From Pseudomonadota bacterium (lineage in GTDB: Bacteria; Desulfobacterota; Desulfarculia; Desulfarculales; JAHJDS01): a DNA stretch of 8,299 bases. This document shows positions 1-5,726 of the stretch, in pieces. Both the position numbers and the translations under genes were made by a program. The notes beneath the pieces were generated by a model, which worked only from the letters and a program-made list of their open reading frames with translations, was not told the origin of the DNA and ran no database searches. The stretch covers positions 1 through 8,299 of the forward strand of contig JAHJDS010000579.1 of assembly GCA_018812395.1 (NCBI GenBank). The letters run 5' to 3'. Numbering within the stretch: position 1 is the stretch's first letter; each line of letters begins with the position of its first letter.

Positions 1-544
1 CGGCATGGCCGTCGTAAAAGGGGTGCTTTTCCTGGACGAACCGGGTGACGTAGTCGGCCTTGGCCACGACCTCGGGCGGGGCCTCGACGCCGGTCATGAC
101 CAGCTCCACCCGGCCCCGGCAGCGGTCCATGAGGTCCAGAATGCGCCCCACCTCGAGCACCCCGAACAGGGGCGTGGTCAGGATCTCGTCGCAGACCAGC
201 ACCTGACCCGGACCGGCCGCCGCCTCCAGGGCGTACCCCAGGGCCGTCTCGGCGTGCTGGAAGTGGAGCGGCTCGGGGCCCTGGGACATGATGAATGGGT
301 GCGGTCCCGGGCAGCGGTAATGGATGTTGGGGATGCGGGCGAAGACCTCGGTCTCGCTCGAGTCGCCCGACTTGAGGAACTGAACGAAGGTCACCTCCAG
401 TCCGGCGCCGGCGGCCCGGATGCTCAGGCCGATGCTGCGGGTGGTCTTGCCCACCCCCTGGCCGTGACAGACGTGGATCAGACCGAGATCCTGGTCCTGG
501 ACGCGGCCCGATCCCTTTTTGTCGTCGTAAAAACCGGTTTTCAT
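1..544 (-). CDS. cobO: Cob(I)yrinic acid a,c-diamide / corrinoid adenosyltransferase, CobO/BtuR family (3' end outside window)
   Basis: Transfers the 5'-deoxyadenosyl group of ATP to the cobalt of reduced corrinoids, in the cytoplasm, during coenzyme B12 synthesis or salvage. The 181 visible residues hold a P-loop GQGVGKTT (28-35), a Walker B-like strand VLVCDEI (115-121), the family motif TGVEAPPEVV (151-160), then ADYVT and KHPFYDGHA, which sits just before the usual C-terminus. Probably only some 10-20 residues are missing at the left edge. The P-loop differs from the common GxGKGKTT by Val in place of Lys. I chose the ATG at 542-544 because it gives the expected short family N-terminus; GTG at 551-553 is in frame and possible. 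The Shine-Dalgarno is weak. It has its own promoter upstream (620-648). Identification is by recalled family motifs; the fold and reaction are well known for the family. Confidence 0.93.
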   Translation of the reverse strand, partial: MKTGFYDDKKGSGRVQDQDLGLIHVCHGQGVGKTTRSIGLSIRAAGAGLEVTFVQFLKSGDSSETEVFARIPNIHYRCPGPHPFIMSQGPEPLHFQHAETALGYALEAAAGPGQVLVCDEILTTPLFGVLEVGRILDLMDRCRGRVELVMTGVEAPPEVVAKADYVTRFVQEKHPFYDGHA

Positions 545-619
545 CGAGCCCACCCGGCAAGGTGAACGGCTGACCGGGCCGGGGTCTGACGCCCTCGGCC
601 CCGATTCGCCAAGGCCTGC

Positions 620-648
620 ATTATAGACGGCCGGGGCCGGGGTGACAA
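620..648 (-). promoter_or_regulatory. Sigma70-type promoter for cobO
   Basis: Reading the minus strand, TTGTCA (648-643) is followed after exactly 17 bp by a perfect TATAAT (625-620). The predicted start is near 613, which leaves an untranslated leader of about 69 nt before the cobO ATG. No cobalamin-riboswitch B12 box is visible in that leader. The promoter means cobO need not depend on readthrough from the methyltransferase gene. Confidence 0.7.
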
Positions 649-656
649 CCCCGGCC
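635..656 (-). promoter_or_regulatory. Perfect palindrome centred on the cobO -35 box (operator or terminator hairpin)
   Basis: Arms GGCCGGGGT and ACCCCGGCC are perfectly complementary (9 bp) around a 4-nt loop, 42 bp downstream of the methyltransferase stop codon. As RNA this would be a very stable hairpin and could end the methyltransferase transcript, but no U-tract follows on the minus strand. As DNA it places symmetrical arms on both sides of the -35 box, as a repressor operator would. The sequence alone does not decide between the two roles. Confidence 0.6.
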
Positions 657-697
657 GCCGGCGCCAACGCCCGCGGCCTGCTGAAGACGGGGCCGGA

Positions 698-1654
698 TCA
701 AAGCTGGCCCTGGTAGGTGGCGATGATTTCGGCGTCCGATCGGGAATTGAGGTTTTTTTGGCCGATAAAATAATAAGCCAGGGCATTGTCAAAGGCGCTG
801 GGCCTGTCCAGCAGCAGGTGGTCGAAATACTTGATCCAGTGAAACAGCAACCGACCGGCGCCCGACAGGATCATCCGGGTCCTGTTTCCGCGGGCGAAGC
901 TGACCAGGAAGTGGTGCAACGACCAGACCAGGACCGTGGCCTGCCCCAAGACGGCGCCGGAGTCGATCTCGTCAAAGCAGCGGAAGAGCCGGCGCAGCCC
1001 CAGGTGGGTGAACCTGGTGAAATCGTATGCCCCCTCGGTCACCCGGTGGACGAATCCGGCCTCGCCGTAGACGTATCCCCCGGGCCGGAGCACCCGGTGG
1101 ATCTCATCGACCACGCGCCAGGGGTCGGCCACGTAACTGAGCATGGCCTGGGTGACAACGCCGTCGACCGAGTCGTCGGCCAGGGGGATGTCGTGGGCGT
1201 CGAAGATGATTTGGGTCCGTGGCCCGAGAGACGCGTCCGATTCGATCAATTGGATTTGGGGCGCGTCGGCCAGGACCTCGAACCCCGCGCCCGACACGCG
1301 GCCGCCCACGACCAGGACCCTGGGTTCTACGGCTCGCTCCAGGAGCAGCCCTGTCAGCCGGGCGTAGTTGTGCTTGGACCGGAAGTTATTGGTCAGATGG
1401 GGGAGCATGTCGCCCAGGGCGGCCCTGAGTCTGGATCTCGGTGGGGCGGGGGGCTCATCATTCTGCTGGATGTCGGCGATCTTGAAGAGCGAGTTCTGTT
1501 CATTGATCAGAATGGGCCGGCCGTCCTTGATCGGAAACCGGCCCCGGCAATCACCGTTCCGGCAGACCAGTTCCTGATCGTGGATGTCCAACCTGGACCG
1601 GCAGATGGGGCACCGGAGCAGTTCCAGGATGTTGTTCGGAAGACTGAAGGCCAT
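698..1654 (-). CDS. Class I SAM-dependent methyltransferase with N-terminal Trm112-like zinc ribbon
   Basis: A 318-residue protein in two parts. Residues 1-52 form a Trm112p-like zinc ribbon, with Cys15, Cys18, Cys31 and Cys36 as probable metal ligands, followed by the typical FPIKDGRPILI stretch. Residues about 95-235 are a methyltransferase type 11 Rossmann domain: VLVVGGRVSGAG (113-124) stands where motif I is expected but is a degenerate glycine motif; DAHDIPLADDSVDGV (152-166) and HRVLRPGGYVYGE (186-198) are the later motifs. The last 80 residues are helical and aromatic and were not recognised. Such proteins often act on quinones, lipids or cell-surface sugars, but the substrate cannot be read here. 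The ATG at 1654 is preceded by AGAGGAGG at good spacing. It lies 175 bp after the permease gene and has its own promoter candidate. Confidence 0.85.
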   Translation of the reverse strand: MAFSLPNNILELLRCPICRSRLDIHDQELVCRNGDCRGRFPIKDGRPILINEQNSLFKIADIQQNDEPPAPPRSRLRAALGDMLPHLTNNFRSKHNYARLTGLLLERAVEPRVLVVGGRVSGAGFEVLADAPQIQLIESDASLGPRTQIIFDAHDIPLADDSVDGVVTQAMLSYVADPWRVVDEIHRVLRPGGYVYGEAGFVHRVTEGAYDFTRFTHLGLRRLFRCFDEIDSGAVLGQATVLVWSLHHFLVSFARGNRTRMILSGAGRLLFHWIKYFDHLLLDRPSAFDNALAYYFIGQKNLNSRSDAEIIATYQGQL

Positions 1655-1743
1655 CCGAAGCCTCCTCTGATGCTACGGGGCAGTCAGGCGCAGCGGGAAG
1701 GAAAGAAGACGAGAAATGGCCGTGACCGCCCCGATCAGGTCAT

Positions 1744-1772
1744 ATCATATCCGGGACGATCGAGATATTCAA
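1744..1772 (-). promoter_or_regulatory. Sigma70-type promoter candidate for the methyltransferase gene
   Basis: On the minus strand TTGAAT (1772-1767), a 17-bp spacer and TATGAT (1749-1744) match the consensus at four and five of six positions. AT-rich sequence lies just upstream, in otherwise very GC-rich surroundings. The predicted leader is about 83 nt. The gap 1655-1829 holds nothing else that I can identify. Confidence 0.5.
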
Positions 1773-1829
1773 TTAAATCCAATATTCTCCTCTATCCCAG
1801 GTCTCTCGGGACGTCCGCCCGCCGCCCGT

Positions 1830-3053
1830 CTACTCGACCGCCTCGACCGGGGAAAGCTGGGCCGCCCGCCGGGCCGGGAAAATGCCGAAAATCAGCCCCA
1901 CCGCCGAGGCGAACGACATCGCCAGCACCACCGCCATCACCGAAGGCGCGGTGGGCAGTCCCAGGAACGCGGTCAACACCTGACTGACCACCTGGCCCAG
2001 GGCCAGACCCAACACCCCGCCCACCATGGCGATGAACACCGACTCGAGCACGAACTGGACCATGATGTCCCGCTTCCGGGCGCCGACCGCCCGTCTGACG
2101 CCGATCTCCGGTTTACGCTCGGCCACGCTGACCAACATGATGTTCATGATCACGATCCCGGACACGAACAGCGATATCCCGGCGATCAGGGCCAGCATCA
2201 TCACCATGCTCCGCGATTGACGGGTGATCCGGTCGAGCAGGTCATCGGCGGTGTGAAAGTGGAAATCGTCGGGCACGCCCTTGGGTACCTTGTGGATTCG
2301 ACGCAACACCTTGCCCACGGCCGTGACCGCCACGGCAACCATGTCGGCCGATTTCAGGTTGATCTTGATCATGTCGATATGCTCCGAGTTGAGGACCCGC
2401 CGGAGCACGGTGGTGATCGGCGCCACGGCGACGTCGTCGCGGTCAGAGCCCCGGGCCGTCGAGCCCTTGTGCCTCAGGACCCCCACCACCCGAAAATAGA
2501 CCTTGCCCACCCGGACGAAACGGCCTAGCGGATCGGCCCGGCCGAACAGGTTGCGGGCCAGGGTCGTGCCCAGGACCAGGACCCGGGCCTTGCGCCGCAC
2601 GTCCTGGAGGGTGATGAACCGGCCGGCCTTGAGGGCCCAGTCGCGGGAGGTGGCGTACTCGGGTGTGCTGCCCACCAGCGATGAATCGGTCGCCGTCCGG
2701 CGGTGGATGAACGTCTTGCCCCGCACCCGGCGGTGCGGCACGACATGGGTGACAAAGGTGAACTGCCTGACGGCGGCCACGTCCCGCAACTTCATGGTCG
2801 TCGGCCGCGGTCCCCGCCGCCGGTAGCGCCGCGACGCCCCGGCTTGGACAATGAACGAGTTGGCCCCGAAGCCGAGCTGGTTCATCCGCTCGATGACGTT
2901 TTGTCTGGCCCCCTGACCGATGTCGATGATCACCGTCACCGAGGCGATCCCGATGATCAGACCGATCATCATCAGCGTGGCGTGCATCTTCTGGGCCCAC
3001 ATCGCCGCCAGGGCCTGGAGCATCAGCCGCCATGTTCTCACGGCCGACAACAC
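1830..3053 (-). CDS. ABC transporter permease, MacB/FtsX family (MacB_PCD + FtsX domains)
   Basis: A 407-residue inner-membrane protein with the four-span MacB/FtsX layout. There is one membrane segment near residues 24-46, then a large periplasmic domain (about 47-280) with the typical STPEYATSRDWALKAGRFI, LGTTLARNLFG and PLGRFVRVG elements. Three C-terminal spans follow (about 283-311, 331-361 and 372-392). The coupling stretch ERKPEIGVRRAVGARKRDI (312-330) and the tail PARRAAQLSPVEAV are family hallmarks. MacB-type permeases work as dimers with a separate or fused ATPase to move substrates across the envelope or transmit force to periplasmic partners; neither an ATPase nor a MacA-like adaptor is in the window. 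Start is GTG at 3053, but TTG at 3050 sits better behind GGGGAG, which overlaps the stop of the upstream cytochrome gene. Translational coupling with that gene is likely. Confidence 0.88.
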   Translation of the reverse strand: MLSAVRTWRLMLQALAAMWAQKMHATLMMIGLIIGIASVTVIIDIGQGARQNVIERMNQLGFGANSFIVQAGASRRYRRRGPRPTTMKLRDVAAVRQFTFVTHVVPHRRVRGKTFIHRRTATDSSLVGSTPEYATSRDWALKAGRFITLQDVRRKARVLVLGTTLARNLFGRADPLGRFVRVGKVYFRVVGVLRHKGSTARGSDRDDVAVAPITTVLRRVLNSEHIDMIKINLKSADMVAVAVTAVGKVLRRIHKVPKGVPDDFHFHTADDLLDRITRQSRSMVMMLALIAGISLFVSGIVIMNIMLVSVAERKPEIGVRRAVGARKRDIMVQFVLESVFIAMVGGVLGLALGQVVSQVLTAFLGLPTAPSVMAVVLAMSFASAVGLIFGIFPARRAAQLSPVEAVE

Positions 3054-3059
3054 TCTCCC

Positions 3060-3617
3060 CTATTTGGGTATCCGGACGTCATCGTCGTCGTAGACGCCCC
3101 TGGCGGCCGAGGTGTGGCAGGCGGCGCAGTTGGAAAACGAACCGACCTTGGGCCTCTTGAAGACCACGGCCGACAGTTTGCGGTGCTTGCGGCGGATGTA
3201 GGGGATGTCGGTGATGCGTAGCGGGGTGTCGGTCCCCAGACACCTCATGATCCGGCGGGCCCGTTTGGCCGGGGAGTGTTCGGCCGCGTTGGCCGTCAGA
3301 TACCCGGTGATGATCTTCTTGGGACCGGGATCGAGTTCGACCTGTTGGCCGAAATGCTTGTCCAGCCTGGCCAGAATTTTAATCCAGGAACCCGACGGCA
3401 GCAGGGCCGGCTGATAGGCGAAATGGCAGGCCCCGCAATGTTGCTTATAGGCGGGATTGTTCACCGGCGCCAGATGCTTTGACCCGTAATCGTGGTGACG
3501 CCGGCGATAGCGATGCCGGCCATGATCGGAGGACGCGGTCCCGACCACCAGGGCGATGATGGTCACGGCCGCCGCCAGACCGGCCGCCAGTCTGGCGCCT
3601 TTCGTAAATCTCTTCAA
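3060..3617 (-). CDS. Periplasmic diheme cytochrome c, DHC-like
   Basis: A 185-residue exported protein. Residues 1-30 are a signal peptide (basic start, hydrophobic core about 10-26). A His/Arg-rich linker leads to the first heme site CGACH (61-65), with FAYQPALLPSGSW right after it. The second heme site CAACH (164-168) lies close to the C-terminus and is followed by ARGVYDDDDVRIP. This spacing and these flanking motifs match the dihaem cytochrome c (DHC) family, small electron carriers of proteobacteria. Start is TTG at 3617, chosen because GGGAGG lies 5 nt upstream and the signal peptide then begins properly. It is the first gene of a two-gene unit with the permease. Its redox partner is not visible; no cytochrome b or oxidoreductase is adjacent. 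Confidence 0.88.
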   Translation of the reverse strand: MKRFTKGARLAAGLAAAVTIIALVVGTASSDHGRHRYRRRHHDYGSKHLAPVNNPAYKQHCGACHFAYQPALLPSGSWIKILARLDKHFGQQVELDPGPKKIITGYLTANAAEHSPAKRARRIMRCLGTDTPLRITDIPYIRRKHRKLSAVVFKRPKVGSFSNCAACHTSAARGVYDDDDVRIPK

Positions 3618-3754
3618 GGTGACCTCCCGAGGGGTAATCCCGGACCCGAGGCCGGTGCCCGAGGTCGATCCGACCGCTGGATTGTCCCCGGCCGGGCCGG
3701 TCTCGGGTGCTCCATGTCCCGGAGTCAGACGAAAAAAATGCGACTCGATGCCCT

Positions 3755-3785
3755 ATCATAACATGGCCCTTCCCCTGATTAACAA
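3755..3785 (-). promoter_or_regulatory. Weak promoter candidate for the cytochrome-permease unit
   Basis: On the minus strand TATGAT (3760-3755) is a good -10 box, with TTGTTA (3785-3780) 19 bp upstream as a poor -35 at long spacing. It would give a leader of about 130 nt before the TTG at 3617. It overlaps the start of the recombinase remnant on the other strand. No better candidate was seen in 3618-3780, and that stretch holds no gene. Confidence 0.25.
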
Positions 3786-3879
3786 GACCTTCGCCGGGAC
3801 CGCCCGCCGAGCGACGACGATGCGCTACCTGGGGATTACGGACGACGAGATGAACGGGGTTCTGTTGAATGAGATTTAG
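3763..3879 (+). pseudogene. C-terminal fragment of a tyrosine recombinase/integrase
   Basis: The last 38 codons read MALPLINKTF, then AGTARRATTM, RYLGITDDEM and NGVLLNEI before TAG. This matches the end of phage-type integrases, where the pattern L..I...F.H....T.RYLGI..DE carries the second catalytic His and the nucleophile Tyr, here Tyr22 of the fragment. The expected His after AG is replaced by Thr (ACC where CAC would give His), so the piece looks decayed as well as truncated. Nothing upstream in frame resembles the rest of an integrase. A second fragment of the same family lies at 4672-4767. The reading frame is open further upstream, but that part is the antisense of the cytochrome region. 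Confidence 0.65.
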
Positions 3880-4043
3880 AGGAAAAAAACCGTTTTTAAG
3901 TCATACTCCGTCAGCCCCAGACAAATTAAGTCTTTTCAATCCGCATAGGCCTCCGGGTAAAAATCGCTCCAACGGCGCCTTTCGCCAACTCGGCGGTTAA
4001 GTGGCGGCCATAGCCGGTTCACGGGCACGGCATTAGAACAAGA
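3880..4043. other. Intergenic stretch without a recognisable gene
   Basis: About 160 bp follow the recombinase remnant up to the end of the small membrane protein gene. It begins AT-rich (GGAAAAAAACC) and becomes GC-rich after about 3945, with short complementary words such as GGCG...CGCC but no convincing hairpin with a U-tract. No tRNA, attC or gene was recognised. Confidence 0.5.
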
Positions 4044-4181
4044 TTATTTTTTATTTTTATCAGCTAAACTTTTCAAATAGGTGTATAGGCCCAACCCTGC
4101 CAGGAATATGCCCAAACAAACAAAGAATAATCCAATTCCAAGGGGTGAACCCCAAGCGATCGGATGAAATATGCCAGCCAT
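4044..4181 (-). CDS. Small single-span membrane protein, 45 residues, function unknown
   Basis: The frame translates as MAGIFHPIAW, then GSPLGIGLFF, VCLGIFLAGL, GLYTYLKSLA and DKNKK before TAA. It has a polar/aromatic start, one hydrophobic segment of about 25 residues (about 15-36) and a Lys/Asp-rich tail, which is the profile of a small inner-membrane subunit with its C-terminus probably in the cytoplasm. AGAGG lies about 8 nt upstream of the ATG at 4181. The low-complexity A/T-rich 3' end is unlike the neighbouring GC-rich genes. I do not recognise a family. It could be a small accessory subunit of a membrane complex, but no partner gene is adjacent. Its upstream sequence runs directly into the left copy of the yjbQ-upstream repeat. 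Membrane character is seen; expression is inferred. Confidence 0.6.
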   Translation of the reverse strand: MAGIFHPIAWGSPLGIGLFFVCLGIFLAGLGLYTYLKSLADKNKK

Positions 4182-4339
4182 CGTAGATACCTCTTGCCAG
4201 GCCGATTCTCCGGCCATTTGCGGTAAAGTTCCGCTATGCCTCAGCGAAACATCCCCTTCTGGCTAAGTTCATAGCACAGTCGGCCTTGAATCCCAACGTT
4301 TTTCAGACCAGAACGCACCCATTTTTTGCGTCATCGCCT

Positions 4340-4364
4340 GGCCGCCCTGCTTTTCGGGCCGGCC
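4340..4364. other. Conserved GC-rich stem-loop upstream of the left yjbQ copy
   Basis: GGCCGCCC (4340-4347) pairs with GGGCCGGCC (4356-4364) as an 8-bp stem with one bulged base, around the 8-nt loop TGCTTTTC. The stem is identical in the right copy (5633-5657) while the loop differs at two positions, as expected for a structure under constraint. It lies upstream of the presumed -10 box, so its role may be at DNA level or in a transcript from elsewhere. Confidence 0.55.
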
Positions 4365-4510
4365 GAGAACGGCCCGGTGATGATGGGTAAGTGTTAAAGG
4401 AGTCAGGTTCTATTTGGTCCCCGACTCATTAACTTCTAGGCGAAAGTAAAGATTTATCGGGATGTTGGGCCAAGGCCGGGCCAGGGCTTTTCGATCTCGA
4501 CTGCATCGGG

Positions 4511-4516
4511 TATACT
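4511..4516 (+). promoter_or_regulatory. -10 box of the truncated yjbQ copy
   Basis: TATACT is preceded by GG as in the right copy. The gene start GTG is 27 bp downstream. The -35 region is poor (TTTTCG at 17 bp). Conservation between the two diverged copies is the main support. Confidence 0.4.
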
Positions 4517-4671
4517 GGGTGAGTCCAGCCAAAGGGGCAGCCGTGAAATCCTATCGCCAAGAGCTTTGGTTCGAGGTCCCGACCCGCCGGGCCTTCATCA
4601 ACATCACGACCCAGGTCGAGGAGTGCCTCCGGGAGAGCGGGATAAAAGAGGGCCTGTGCCTGATCAACGCC

Positions 4672-4767
4672 TGGCGCCGGGCGATCAAACTCAAAGGCAA
4701 TTTCGCCTCCCACTCCCTCCGCAAGACTTGGGGGTACATCCAGCGTACCAAGGACGGCGTGGATTTG
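4672..4767 (+). pseudogene. Internal fragment of a tyrosine recombinase catalytic domain (HxxR box)
   Basis: Codons read WRRAIKLKGNFAS, then HSLRKTWGYIQRT and KDGVDL. HSLR is the HxxR box of tyrosine recombinases, and RKTWGY..QR is the usual continuation in a bacterial integrase group. In an intact enzyme this would be followed after a few residues by the LINKTF...T.RYLGI stretch, which is what the fragment at 3763-3879 holds. The N-terminal domain, first catalytic Arg and catalytic Lys are absent from the window. Left junction: AACGCC at 4671, the end of the repeat. Right junction: about 4761-4767, where a minus-strand gene start overlaps. Confidence 0.7.
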
Positions 4768-4790
4768 ATAAGCTTCTCTCGGGTAGTCAT
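4761..4790 (-). pseudogene. Truncated start of an unknown minus-strand gene with strong ribosome binding site
   Basis: AAAGGAGG (minus strand, 4806-4799) lies 8 nt before an ATG at 4790, giving MTTREKLIKS and then continuing into the antisense of the recombinase fragment. MTTREKLI-type starts recall small antitoxin-like proteins, but 10 codons are too few to assign a family. The good ribosome site and the abrupt change at the recombinase junction suggest the 5' end of a real gene cut off by rearrangement. Confidence 0.35.
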
Positions 4791-4849
4791 GGTCCGTTCC
4801 TCCTTTCTGGGTTGCTTGCCCCTCCCTGAAGGATACGCCATGACTACCC
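4781..4849. repeat. Inverted repeat with 12-bp perfect arms and 45-nt spacer
   Basis: GGGTAGTCATGG (4781-4792) and CCATGACTACCC (4838-4849) are perfect reverse complements. Each arm, read outwards, contains an ATG-ACT-ACC start behind a purine-rich site: AAAGGAGG on the minus strand, GAAGGA on the plus strand. The spacer is not symmetrical. It could be a duplicated gene start, the end of a small mobile element or a divergent operator. Confidence 0.6.
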
Positions 4850-4893
4850 TCTTCGCATGGCTCACGGTCAGATCAAATCTTAACCAGCCCAGG

Positions 4894-5388
4894 TCACTTC
4901 AAATTGGACAGCCCCTTTAGGTCCACTGCCTTGAGCAGAGTCAATGCCGGCTTCGGATCACCGCTTTCTATCTGGGCTTGGACCATGACCAGATTCGAGA
5001 CAAAGACCTGGACCGTCAAAAGTTTCATCTTTTTGTTGTAACTCTCCCTGGCGTTGAACCCGGCCACCTTGTAGGATTTTATCCGACTGGTGGGGGTGTC
5101 TACTGAAAGCTTCATGCCCGCCATTTTTGCCAGGGTCTTGACCATGGGACCAGCCGTTAAAGCTATCCTCACTTTGGTCTGGCCTTTTATGTAAACCCTG
5201 GAAGCCGCGCTTATGGTGTAAGTCTTCATCTTCATGTCGTTGGTTAACACCTGCATTGGGGCCTTGAACCCCGCTAGTTCTACCGGCAGAAATTTGGCCA
5301 TGTCTTTGGCCGTTATCGCCATTGCCGACCCGGAAAGGGTCAGAACTAAAAAGGCTACCCCGATCAACACCCCGATGGCTCTTTTCAT
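4894..5388 (-). CDS. Secreted/periplasmic protein of unknown function
   Basis: A 164-residue protein starting at ATG 5388, which has AAGGAGG about 5 nt upstream. An upstream in-frame start at 5436 would add 16 residues in front of a clear signal peptide and is unlikely. Residues 1-24 are a Sec signal peptide (KRAIGVLIGVAFLVLTLSGSAMA), with likely cleavage after AMA. The mature part has alternating hydrophobic/polar stretches suggesting a beta-rich fold, one repeated Lys/Met-rich character, no cysteines and no lipobox, and ends VDLKGLSNLK. No family was recognised. It lies between the two yjbQ repeat copies, divergent from the intact yjbQ and convergent with the chimeric frame, whose stop overlaps its 3' end by 27 bp. 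Localisation is inferred from the signal peptide only. Confidence 0.8.
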   Translation of the reverse strand: MKRAIGVLIGVAFLVLTLSGSAMAITAKDMAKFLPVELAGFKAPMQVLTNDMKMKTYTISAASRVYIKGQTKVRIALTAGPMVKTLAKMAGMKLSVDTPTSRIKSYKVAGFNARESYNKKMKLLTVQVFVSNLVMVQAQIESGDPKPALTLLKAVDLKGLSNLK

Positions 5389-5632
5389 GACAACCTCCTT
5401 GAAAAAAATTCCCCAGGCATTTACGGTCTGAATCATTCGGAATTATGCCGCAGTCGCCGCGACACAGCCCTGTTTCCTCTTTGCCAAACCGATTTTTAGG
5501 CCCTTCGAAGAAAAATCTCGCTCCGCCTCAGCGAAACATCCCCCACGAGCCAAATGATAGCACGGCCAGACTCGAAGTGGGACCTTTTTACGAAACGAGA
5601 GCATACTTCTCCAGCTTTTAGCCTCACCGCCT
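5389..5632. other. Divergent intergenic region, left part
   Basis: This stretch separates the secreted-protein gene (minus) from yjbQ (plus). On the minus strand CATAAT (5447-5442) is a possible -10 for the secreted-protein gene, but no adequate -35 stands 16-18 bp upstream. From 5476 onwards the sequence belongs to the right repeat copy. No further gene was seen. Confidence 0.4.
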
Positions 5633-5657
5633 GGCCGCCCTACTTCTCGGGCCGGCC
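5633..5657. other. Conserved GC-rich stem-loop upstream of intact yjbQ
   Basis: GGCCGCCC (5633-5640) and GGGCCGGCC (5649-5657) form the same bulged 8-bp stem as at 4340-4364, around the loop TACTTCTC. It ends 185 bp before the yjbQ start and lies within the divergent intergenic region. Confidence 0.55.
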
Positions 5658-5726
5658 GAGTCCGGTTCAGGAGTGATGGCTCAGAGGGTAAGGCGTTGCC
5701 TTATGTTTCATATTGTCTTCGACATA

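Larger units (their letters stand above)
4190..4671. repeat. Left copy of a ~0.48-kb imperfect direct repeat (yjbQ upstream region plus first 43 codons)
   Basis: This stretch aligns with 5476-5971. Shared landmarks in the same order are CCTCTT(T)GCC, CCTCAGCGAAACATCCCC, a GC-rich stem-loop, ATTAACTTCTAG with AGATTTATC, GGTATACT, and the start of yjbQ. By hand count 115 of 129 coding bases and 38 of 43 residues are identical. The upstream part is more diverged and has small gaps. Identity stops abruptly after AACGCC at 4671. Confidence 0.85.
4543..4920 (+). pseudogene. Chimeric reading frame: yjbQ N-terminus fused in frame to a tyrosine recombinase fragment
   Basis: The frame starts at GTG 4543 behind AAAGGGG, exactly where the intact yjbQ starts in the other repeat copy. 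Codons 1-43 are YjbQ, ending EGLCLINA. From codon 44 the sequence is recombinase-like (HSLRKTWGYIQRT) up to about codon 75. The remaining 50 codons are out-of-context sequence that ends inside the 3' end of the convergent secreted-protein gene. All YjbQ active-site residues lie after codon 43 in the intact protein, so no YjbQ activity is expected. With promoter-like and ribosome binding sequences retained, a 125-residue chimera could still be made. It is best regarded as a rearrangement product and not a functional fusion. Confidence 0.8.

Noticed and set aside
5..565. Long plus-strand open frame of 186 codons
   Set aside because: It is the antisense of the cobO gene; the minus frame carries clear P-loop and TGVEAP motifs, and GC-rich codons keep the opposite strand open.
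545..619. Possible cobalamin riboswitch upstream of cobO
   Set aside because: The leader is only about 70 nt and has no recognisable B12 box or multi-stem architecture.
758..2528. Long plus-strand frames opposite the methyltransferase and permease
   Set aside because: Low-complexity His/Asp/Gly/Arg-rich translations typical of GC-rich antisense frames, with no family features.
2443..3033. Minus-strand 196-codon frame overlapping the permease
   Set aside because: Shifted-frame shadow of the permease gene, rich in Gly/Pro/Arg/His and without domains.
3940..4030. attC-like recombination site (GTTAAGT fits GTTRRRY)
   Set aside because: No matching RYYYAAC partner or paired internal boxes; a 7-base match is expected by chance.
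3880..4300. tRNA as integration target for the recombinase
   Set aside because: No cloverleaf, T-loop or acceptor stem could be found by eye in this stretch.
4336..4350. Sigma54-like promoter (CTGGC...TGCTT)
   Set aside because: The GG to GC spacing is 7 instead of 10, and the GC is not kept in the second repeat copy.
4399..4431. GAGTCAGGTTCTATTTGG resembles motifs that flank REP-associated transposases
   Set aside because: It sits within the aligned yjbQ-upstream repeat with no Y1 transposase nearby, and the resemblance is from memory only.
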